Part shown: positions 1 to 6,220 of the stretch, piece after piece | How positions within the stretch are numbered: the first letter of the stretch is position 1 | How the letters are laid out: each line of letters begins with the position of its first letter | Assembly (NCBI GenBank): GCA_015487825.1 | Contig: WFOZ01000518.1 | Location: forward strand, 1-6,220 | DNA length: 6,220 nt | Direction: 5' to 3' | From: Planctomycetaceae bacterium | GTDB lineage: Bacteria; Planctomycetota; Planctomycetia; Planctomycetales; Planctomycetaceae | Notes under the pieces: generated by a model | Told to the model about the DNA's origin: nothing | What the model saw: the letters and a program-made list of their open reading frames with translations, nothing else | The model's database searches: none | Translations under genes and position numbers: made by a program

Positions 1-175
1 ATACAAAATTGTTCTGGCAGGCAAAGGTGCCGAGATGGATTATAGCACGGGACAACCTAAAAAGACTACCGGCAAAGATTCTATTCCTAAAAAATATGCC
101 TCCGAAGAAACGACTGATGAATCAATCACCGTTTCTGCCGATGGTAAGAATGTAATTACTATTGAAATTCCGTAA
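1..175 (+). CDS. C-terminal fragment of a small secreted protein, likely transthyretin/carboxypeptidase-regulatory-like
   Basis: An open frame enters from the left edge (first complete codon at base 2) and ends at the TAA at 173-175, giving 57 visible residues. The fragment is rich in Lys, Thr and Asp. It contains the stretch DSIPKKYASEETTDESITV and ends in an alternating hydrophobic strand, NVITIEIP. From general knowledge, planctomycete genomes carry many small lipoproteins with a carboxypeptidase-regulatory or transthyretin-like fold. These end in an 'IP.KY....TS.L.V.V..G.N...F.L' pattern and often sit beside DUF1559 genes, and this fragment fits that pattern. The N-terminus, where a lipoprotein signal would be, lies outside the window, so the family call rests on the tail and the context. 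The true length is unknown. Confidence 0.6.
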   Translation, partial: YKIVLAGKGAEMDYSTGQPKKTTGKDSIPKKYASEETTDESITVSADGKNVITIEIP

Positions 176-179
176 ATAC

Positions 180-210
180 TGGCTGAATGTCTTCAGTCAT
201 CATCTTTTTT
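180..210 (+). terminator. Hairpin plus T-run after the small secreted protein gene (weak terminator or attenuator)
   Basis: An 8-bp stem (180-187 with 192-199, one G-T wobble) closes a 4-base loop. After a 5-base gap comes a run of six T (205-210), and further T-rich sequence continues to about 221. It lies directly behind the stop at 175. The gap between stem and T-run makes it a poor canonical terminator. It may only partly stop transcription, which would let the next gene be read through. Confidence 0.4.
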
Positions 211-224
211 GTCCTCTTTTTACT

Positions 225-230
225 AAGGAG
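225..230 (+). promoter_or_regulatory. Ribosome binding site of the DUF1559 gene
   Basis: AAGGAG lies 5 bases before the ATG at 236. It is the best Shine-Dalgarno match in the window. It favours the start at 236 over the in-frame ATG at 254, which has only a TGGAGA directly against it. Confidence 0.75.
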
Positions 231-235
231 TTGCC

Positions 236-1267
<1,032 letters not shown>

Positions 1268-1301
1268 GCTTTAACTTAACAAGTTGCAGTCATGTAAACA
1301 G

Positions 1302-1337
1302 ACAGGTCTCCGCGGATTTTCCCGGAGGCCTGTTTTT
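1302..1337 (+). terminator. Intrinsic terminator of the DUF1559 gene
   Basis: An 11-bp GC-rich stem (1302-1312 with 1323-1333, one G-T wobble, otherwise perfect) closes a 10-base loop and runs straight into five T (1333-1337). It begins 34 bases after the stop at 1267. This is a textbook Rho-independent terminator. It separates the DUF1559 gene from the lipoprotein-cytochrome pair, so a promoter for that pair must lie in about 1338-1431. I could not find a convincing -35/-10 pair there. Confidence 0.8.
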
Positions 1338-1431
1338 CGTCTGTCTCTCTCCCTGAGGCCTGCCGCATCTTCTCAGCGGGGTCCTGTCTGGTCATCTGAT
1401 AGATGATTTTCATTCTCTAATAATTGTTGAT

Positions 1432-3219
1432 ATGAAGATTCAATCTCGCTTTACATATTTTAGTTTGCTTTTTCTGGTTGCCTGTTTGACGGGCTGCCAG
1501 GCAAACCCTGCATCCCCCCCTCAGGAGAAGATTGATTCCAGTGACAAAACGTCCAAGCCTGAGTCTGTCAGCTTGCCGGAAAATAAAAAAGAGCCTTCTG
1601 TTCAGGATAATAATAAATCCAATCCAGCATTTTCAGCACCGTTGTTTAAGGATGTTGCACAAGAGTTGGGAATCAATTTTGTTTTCGACACAGGTGCCAA
1701 TGGCAAAGCCTTTATGATCGAATCGACCGGTGGCGGCGGAGGTTGGATTGATTACGACCGGGACGGGTATCAGGATCTGTTTCTTGTACAGGGAGGAGAC
1801 CCTCTCATTGAAAAACCACACCCTCAGGGTGATCAGATTCTGAGAAATTTCCAGGGAAAATCATTTGAATCTGTCCTGGATCATTCAGGGCTGATTGATC
1901 GGTATCATGGCGAAGGAGTTGCAGTAGGTGATTTCGATAACGATGGTTTTGATGATATCTATGTAACAAATGTCGGTCCCAATGTGCTGTTACGAAATCT
2001 GGGAGATGGAACTTTTGAAGATGTGACTGAGATTGCCGGAGTTGGAGATGCTCACTGGAGTTCCAGTGCGGCATGGGCAGATCTTGATTTAGATGGTGAT
2101 CTTGATTTATATGTTTGTAATTATACGCAATACGATGTCCATCACCCTGTTCCGTGTGCAAAAGAAGATGGAACTCCGGGAGTCTGTCATCCGGAAAACC
2201 TCGAAGCAGAAGATAACCAGTGTTACGAAAACCTGGGGAATGGTAAATTTCGTTCGGTGGTTAAAGCGTGGAATCTTGAGGCTGCAGATGGAAAATCTTT
2301 GGGAGTTGTCATTGCAGATTTCAATCGGGATAATCTGCCCGACATATATGTATCAAACGATGTCACTGCAAATCATCTTTTTATTGCAACCAGCCCGAAA
2401 CACTTCGAGGAACAGGGAGTCGTTCTGGGGTGCGCGATGAGCAGGCTGGGCAATTTCCAAGCCAGTATGGGAATTGCCTGTGGCGATTACGACCGAAACG
2501 GTTTTCCCGATTTGTATGTTACTCACTTTACAAACGAATCAAATACGTTGTATCAGAACCTGGGCGAGGTCGGCTTTCGTGATGTGACACATATCCAGAA
2601 ATTACACAAGCCTACTGTGCCCTACCTTGCTTTTGGAACCGTCATGAATGATTTCAATGCAGACGGAAACATGGATATTTTCATTACCAATGGACATATT
2701 GATGATTGGCAGAAGAAGGGCGATTTATGGCAGATGCCCGCGCAAATGTTTTCCTACCACAATAACCGCTGGTGGGAGACGACAGATCAGTCGGGGGACT
2801 ACTTTGGAGAAAGACACCTGGGAAGAGCTGTAGGAGAAGCAGATTTTGACAATGATGGAGACCCGGACCTTCTGGTTGTTCACCAGGCAGAGCGAGTTGC
2901 CCTGCTGGAAAATGTAAAACGTGATGGGCACTGGCTGGATATTGGCTTGAATGGAGTAACTGCAAACAGACATGGCATTGGTGCAGTTGTGGAGGTTGTT
3001 TCCGGTGATGTAAAATTCGTCAAGCAGTTTATTGCCGGCAGCAGTTACTGCACAACGCATCAACCTCGCCTCTATTTCGGTTTGGGGAACACGCAGGGAG
3101 AATGTAAAATTACAGTACACTGGCCGACATTTCCTGCAACTTCTGAATCTGTCCAGGTTAAACCGGATCAGAGCATTGATCTGACTCAGGGAATGCTCCA
3201 TCAATTTAAAGAGGAATAA
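1432..3219 (+). CDS. CRTAC1-like FG-GAP/VCBS repeat lipoprotein with ASPIC/UnbV domain
   Basis: This is a 595-residue exported protein. Residues 1-21 form a lipoprotein signal peptide with the lipobox L19-T20-G21-C22, so Cys22 should be lipidated. A Ser/Pro/Lys-rich linker runs to about residue 68. A beta-propeller follows, built of FG-GAP/VCBS-type repeats with Asp-rich calcium loops starting at residues 107 (DYDRDGYQD), 167, 217, 296, 352, 407 and 471. The C-terminal part (about 510-580) matches the ASPIC/UnbV domain, including GIGAVVEV, the Gly-Ser-Ser-Tyr segment, YFGLG and a final VHWP. A cysteine-bearing insert (Cys229, 242, 252, 264) follows the third loop. By family knowledge, such proteins resemble human CRTAC1, bind calcium and are extracellular or envelope-bound. 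Their bacterial substrate is unknown. Loop 4 (DFNRDNLPD) lacks the usual Gly. No clear ribosome binding site precedes the ATG at 1432, but the signal peptide fits this start. The next gene begins 6 bases after the stop, which strongly suggests an operon. Confidence 0.93.
   Translation: MKIQSRFTYFSLLFLVACLTGCQANPASPPQEKIDSSDKTSKPESVSLPENKKEPSVQDNNKSNPAFSAPLFKDVAQELGINFVFDTGANGKAFMIESTGGGGGWIDYDRDGYQDLFLVQGGDPLIEKPHPQGDQILRNFQGKSFESVLDHSGLIDRYHGEGVAVGDFDNDGFDDIYVTNVGPNVLLRNLGDGTFEDVTEIAGVGDAHWSSSAAWADLDLDGDLDLYVCNYTQYDVHHPVPCAKEDGTPGVCHPENLEAEDNQCYENLGNGKFRSVVKAWNLEAADGKSLGVVIADFNRDNLPDIYVSNDVTANHLFIATSPKHFEEQGVVLGCAMSRLGNFQASMGIACGDYDRNGFPDLYVTHFTNESNTLYQNLGEVGFRDVTHIQKLHKPTVPYLAFGTVMNDFNADGNMDIFITNGHIDDWQKKGDLWQMPAQMFSYHNNRWWETTDQSGDYFGERHLGRAVGEADFDNDGDPDLLVVHQAERVALLENVKRDGHWLDIGLNGVTANRHGIGAVVEVVSGDVKFVKQFIAGSSYCTTHQPRLYFGLGNTQGECKITVHWPTFPATSESVQVKPDQSIDLTQGMLHQFKEE
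3208..3214 (+). promoter_or_regulatory. Ribosome binding site of the multihaem cytochrome gene, inside the end of the upstream gene
   Basis: AAAGAGG lies in the last codons of the CRTAC1-like gene, 11 bases before the ATG at 3226. A second in-frame ATG follows immediately at 3229, with slightly longer spacing. The site's position within the upstream coding region supports translational coupling. Confidence 0.5.
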
Positions 3220-3225
3220 ATTGGA

Positions 3226-5241
3226 ATGATGCGTGCTGATTGGTTCATGTCATGTCTTTTATCAGGTTGTTCGATTCTCTTTTCTGCCGGATGCAATCGT
3301 TCCCCTCAGAAAACTGATCCCGTACAGACGGAACAGGTCACAGAAAAAATAGAAGTTGCTTCGCTCCCTGCCCGTCCTGATCAGCATTTTGCAGGGAGTA
3401 GCAGCTGTAAAGCATGCCACAAAAAGATAGTCGAACTTTTTGCCTCGCACCCGATGGGACACTCGACGGCAAGAATCTCATCAGGACCGACTGTTGAGAA
3501 TTATGAAGCTGCTTATTTCCTCACCAGAAACCGATTTGCCTATATCGCAATCAAAAAAGAAGCAGGGCAAGTTATTCATCGTGAGGAAAAACTCTACCTA
3601 CCCATTCATAACACCAGCAATAAAGATAATTCGCCCAGTGCTGGAAAGAGTCCCATTGCACCGGCGTTGCAGCAGCAAACGGAAAAAAAGAAATCAATCT
3701 ATCAGCTTGATCATGCTGTTGATTACTACATAGGCTCTGCTCAACGTGGACGCTGCTACATTCTGCGAAAAAACGGACTGCTGTTTCAATCCCCGATTGC
3801 CTGGTACTCCAAATCGAAAAAATGGAATATGGCCCCCGGTTATACGAGGAAGAATTCTCATTTCGAACGCCGGATTGATGACAGATGCGTGATGTGCCAC
3901 GTTGGTCGAATCGCGTCAGATCCTCAAGGATACGCAAACCGCTTCGCTGTTTCTGATCAACAGATTATAGAAAATAAGACATTGCCTTCAGACTCTGTCG
4001 CGAAGAAGTCAGAGACTCAATCCCCGTTGATGATCGAAGCTGCAATCAGTTGTGAGCGGTGCCATGGTCCTTCTGCAGATCATGTTTCGTACCAGCAAAA
4101 GAGCCATAAAAAAGATTCCACAGAAGAAGATCCCATTTTGCTGATCGCCCATATGGACTCTCGGCAGAGAGAAAGTTTGTGTAATCAATGTCATCTCGTG
4201 GAAGTTGATCGGGTTTTGAGATATGGTCGCAGTGAGTACGATTTTCGCCCCGGAGATGACTTAAGTGACATCTGGGTTACTTTCGTCAACAGTTCCGGCT
4301 TACACGGGAATTCGCCTGAAACAGTTAATCATGTTGAGCTAATGCATGATTCTGTCTGCTATCAGAAAAGTGCCGGAAAAATGGATTGCACTTCCTGCCA
4401 CGATCCTCATTCAGTTCCTGAGGAGCAACAGCGGATTACATTTTATCGCGACAGATGCTTGACATGCCATTCTGATAAGCAACCAGAATGCAGCATGCCT
4501 GAGGAGTCCAGAAAGCTCCAAAGACCTGAAGACTCCTGTATTGCATGCCACATGCCTACGTTGAAAGGAGGCGATATTCCGCACACTTCGCAGACCGATC
4601 ATCGCGTGCTGAGAGATCCAAAAAAACAATCACCTGTTTCAGCACAGAGCCAGAACAGCAAACTGGTTCTCTTTGACCAAGCAGAGAAACGCATTCCGAA
4701 ATCTGCGGTGAATCGAGCGAAAGCATTGCTGATGGCTGTTTATGCAGAGCAGGACAACGATGTTTATCTCGCCAGGGCAGCAATTAGTAAACTGGCACCG
4801 CTTCACAAAATTTTCCCGGACGATGCTCAATTACTGGTGAAATCAGGAATTATGGAACGCCTTTTTGGTTCAAAAACTAAAGCAAAAGAATATCTGAAAA
4901 AGGCTCTGCAGATAGACTCACAGCAGGAAGATGCTCTTTTGCAGCTTGGTTTGTTATGCCATGAATTGAGTGAATATGAGGAAGGCCTGACGTATCTTCA
5001 ATCTTATCTGGAGATAAATCCCTGGAACAGAGATGCAACCGGCCGACAGGTTCATATGCTTGGATTAACGAATCAGTTTCAGACTGGGATTCAAAAAGCG
5101 GAACAGGCTTTGCTCAAGTTTCCTGATGACTGGCGCATTCACGGCTGGCTGGTAGATGCATATAAAAAAGTTGGCCGATTGGAAGACGCAAAAAAGCACG
5201 CAGAAATTTATGAGCAGGTAAAACCTGATAGTCCGAAATAG
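3226..5241 (+). CDS. Seven-haem c-type cytochrome lipoprotein with C-terminal TPR domain
   Basis: This 671-residue exported protein carries seven CxxCH haem c attachment motifs at residues 61-65, 221-225, 276-280, 319-323, 388-392, 411-415 and 438-442. The N-terminus is a short export signal, with a probable lipidated Cys23 after S-A-G; Cys15 (L-S-G-C) is a less likely alternative. The region from FAGSSSCKACH through SHPMG (74-78) and SPIAWYSKSKKWNMAPGY (189-206) resembles the cytochrome c554-like multihaem family. CTSCHDPHS...CLTCH (388-415) is a doubled-CxxCH arrangement. CHMP followed by DIPHTSQTDHR (450-460) offers His453 and His459 as possible distal haem ligands. Residues from about 531 to 668 form about four TPR-like helical pairs. 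Two polar, low-complexity stretches (about 128-157 and 240-268) look like insertions. By family knowledge it is a periplasmic or outer-face electron carrier that needs cytochrome c maturation. Its redox partner and substrate are unknown. It starts 6 bases after the CRTAC1-like gene and is probably co-expressed and co-functional with it. A nitrite reductase or hydroxylamine oxidoreductase role is not supported by any visible signature. Confidence 0.92.
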   Translation: MMRADWFMSCLLSGCSILFSAGCNRSPQKTDPVQTEQVTEKIEVASLPARPDQHFAGSSSCKACHKKIVELFASHPMGHSTARISSGPTVENYEAAYFLTRNRFAYIAIKKEAGQVIHREEKLYLPIHNTSNKDNSPSAGKSPIAPALQQQTEKKKSIYQLDHAVDYYIGSAQRGRCYILRKNGLLFQSPIAWYSKSKKWNMAPGYTRKNSHFERRIDDRCVMCHVGRIASDPQGYANRFAVSDQQIIENKTLPSDSVAKKSETQSPLMIEAAISCERCHGPSADHVSYQQKSHKKDSTEEDPILLIAHMDSRQRESLCNQCHLVEVDRVLRYGRSEYDFRPGDDLSDIWVTFVNSSGLHGNSPETVNHVELMHDSVCYQKSAGKMDCTSCHDPHSVPEEQQRITFYRDRCLTCHSDKQPECSMPEESRKLQRPEDSCIACHMPTLKGGDIPHTSQTDHRVLRDPKKQSPVSAQSQNSKLVLFDQAEKRIPKSAVNRAKALLMAVYAEQDNDVYLARAAISKLAPLHKIFPDDAQLLVKSGIMERLFGSKTKAKEYLKKALQIDSQQEDALLQLGLLCHELSEYEEGLTYLQSYLEINPWNRDATGRQVHMLGLTNQFQTGIQKAEQALLKFPDDWRIHGWLVDAYKKVGRLEDAKKHAEIYEQVKPDSPK

Positions 5242-5300
5242 AAATTGTCCCACGTAAAATATGGATCGTATGAATCAATTGGTTTTACCAGGATGGTGAT

Positions 5301-6220
5301 CTAAAGGGCTGGTTCATCAAGTGATGCCGCTTTTACGTCGAATGGAAGCAGTACACGAAGTGCAATGGTGTAGGCATCGCGAATGCAGCGATTCAACGCA
5401 ACGCCCCGGTAAGAAGCTCCGACGAAAGCGAGTCCGGGAAGCTCTTCACAAAACTGTTCTATTTTTTTTTCTCGTTCTTTATGACCAATCGTGTATTGGG
5501 CAATTCCGGCCGGATGGCGGAAGATCCATGAATGCAATGGGTTGGCACTGAAGCCCAGAGTTGTTGCGGTAGATTCGACCACTAAATCGATCAGTTCCGA
5601 ATCCGACAGGCTGAGAATAGTGGGATCGTGGGCTCCGCCGTAAATTGTTCGAAGTAATACTTTATCATTCGGTGCCTGGTTCGGAAAAATACAACTTGTC
5701 CATAAGCAACCCAAAGCGCGAATCCCATCGCGCCGGGGGATAAGATGACCAAATCCGTTTAATTTTTGTGGAATCGTCTGCTTATCGTACACATGGCAAA
5801 CAACAGCAACATTAGCAAATGAGATTTCCTGTAGTGTTTGAGAAATATCGGGATTTAATTGCTGGATAATTTTGCCGGCTCGATGAGCGGGAACTGCCAT
5901 CACAACCGCATCGAACAGCTGGCTGCTTCCTTCGCAGGTAACTACATATTTATCGTTCTCTCTGGAGAGACTCGAAACTTCACAGCCTTTTTGAACAATC
6001 TCGCTCATTGTTGCAGCGAGGGTTTTGCTTAATTTTCCGGTTCCTCCCTGAAGCGTTGTCAACACACCAGCTGGCCCAGACGGCCCGGCTTCCTGAGAGC
6101 TTGTTTTGTTCTTTTTTTTCTCTTTTTTTTTGGCGAACATCGCTCTGAACAAGCCGCCATAATTCAACTCCATTGAACGCATTTTGGGAAATGTTGCAGG
6201 GAGTGAAAGCTGATGAATAT
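5301..6220 (-). CDS. hemG: Protoporphyrinogen/coproporphyrinogen oxidase, HemG/HemY-type FAD enzyme (C-terminal part, N-terminus beyond window)
   Basis: This is an FAD-dependent oxidase of the late haem pathway, oxidising protoporphyrinogen IX, or coproporphyrinogen III if it belongs to the coproporphyrin branch. About 305 residues are visible, ending at the TAG at 5301-5303. The frame stays open to the right edge. The codons upstream of the ATG at 6180-6182 encode LSLPATFPK, which with MRSMELNYGGLFRAM matches the internal segment typical of this family. That ATG is therefore not the start, and the FAD-binding Rossmann N-terminus lies outside the window. Family hallmarks visible are LTTLQGGTGKL, the DAVVMAVPAH strand, and near the C-terminus LAFVGASYRGVALNRCIRDA (about 5373-5429), where the chain returns to the FAD. 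A Lys-rich insert (AKKKEKKKNK, 6105-6134) is encoded by two long A-runs on the coding strand. The gene converges with the cytochrome gene across 59 bases in which I see no convincing terminator. The choice between the two substrates cannot be made here. Confidence 0.88.
   Translation of the reverse strand, partial: IHQLSLPATFPKMRSMELNYGGLFRAMFAKKKEKKKNKTSSQEAGPSGPAGVLTTLQGGTGKLSKTLAATMSEIVQKGCEVSSLSRENDKYVVTCEGSSQLFDAVVMAVPAHRAGKIIQQLNPDISQTLQEISFANVAVVCHVYDKQTIPQKLNGFGHLIPRRDGIRALGCLWTSCIFPNQAPNDKVLLRTIYGGAHDPTILSLSDSELIDLVVESTATTLGFSANPLHSWIFRHPAGIAQYTIGHKEREKKIEQFCEELPGLAFVGASYRGVALNRCIRDAYTIALRVLLPFDVKAASLDEPAL

Noticed and set aside
1394..1406. CATCT-GAT-AGATG mini-hairpin as an operator
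   Set aside because: A 5-bp arm with a 3-base spacer is expected by chance, and there is no second copy or promoter nearby to support an operator.
1805..2161. 118-codon minus-strand open frame rich in His and Gln
   Set aside because: The His/Gln richness is the reverse reading of Asp- and Gly-rich calcium loop codons in the CRTAC1-like gene.
2093..2440. 115-codon plus-strand open frame in another phase
   Set aside because: It overlaps the CRTAC1-like gene completely, and its translation has no family resemblance.
2725..3204. 159-codon open frame on the minus strand
   Set aside because: It lies wholly inside the CRTAC1-like gene, has no recognisable domain or ribosome binding site, and is explained by codon bias of the real gene on the other strand.
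3572..3937. 121-codon minus-strand open frame opposite the cytochrome gene
   Set aside because: It is a shadow of the cytochrome coding region, with no independent start signals.
3226..5241. NrfA-type nitrite reductase or hydroxylamine oxidoreductase identity for the cytochrome
   Set aside because: There is no CxxCK active-site haem motif, and the haem count and C-terminal TPR region do not match those enzymes.
5242..5300. Bidirectional terminator between the convergent genes
   Set aside because: Only a 3-bp ACC/GGT stem and a CAATTG palindrome are visible; neither forms a stable hairpin with a T-run.
6180..6182. ATG as the start of the minus-strand oxidase
   Set aside because: The frame stays open upstream to the window edge and encodes LSLPATFPK, a conserved internal segment of the family, so the start lies outside the window.

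Overview
This 6.2 kb window looks chromosomal and comes from a planctomycete, most likely of the order Planctomycetales. The strongest evidence is a DUF1559 prepilin-like protein with the [20 protein letters not shown]-type N-terminus and a C-terminal H-X9-DG motif, a family greatly expanded in Planctomycetes. It is flanked by the tail of a small secreted protein of the type often found beside these genes, and followed by a CRTAC1-like protein and a CxxCH/TPR cytochrome of types common in that phylum. No genus can be named from the sequence alone.

Layout: (1) 1-175, the 3' end of a small secreted protein, + strand, followed by a short hairpin and T-run. (2) 236-1267, a DUF1559 pseudopilin-like protein with a good ribosome binding site, closed by a strong intrinsic terminator at 1302-1337. 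(3) 1432-3219, a lipoprotein with seven FG-GAP/VCBS-type calcium loops and a C-terminal ASPIC/UnbV domain (CRTAC1-like). (4) 3226-5241, starting 6 bases after the previous stop, a predicted lipoprotein with seven CxxCH haem-binding motifs and a C-terminal TPR region. (5) 5301-6220, minus strand, the C-terminal part of an FAD-dependent protoporphyrinogen/coproporphyrinogen oxidase that runs off the right edge and converges on gene 4. There are no tRNAs, rRNAs, CRISPR arrays, insertion sequences or long repeats that I can see, and no gene-free stretch over 300 bases.

How they may work together: genes 3 and 4 almost certainly form a two-gene, translationally coupled unit. Both products carry export/lipidation signals, so the likely picture is an envelope-anchored beta-propeller protein paired with a heptahaem electron carrier that has its own protein-interaction (TPR) domain. 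The function of this pair is not established. A role in redox chemistry at the cell surface or in the periplasm is an inference. The haem-pathway gene next door is convergent, so it is not in the same transcript. The DUF1559 gene is separated from the pair by a terminator and is probably an independent unit.
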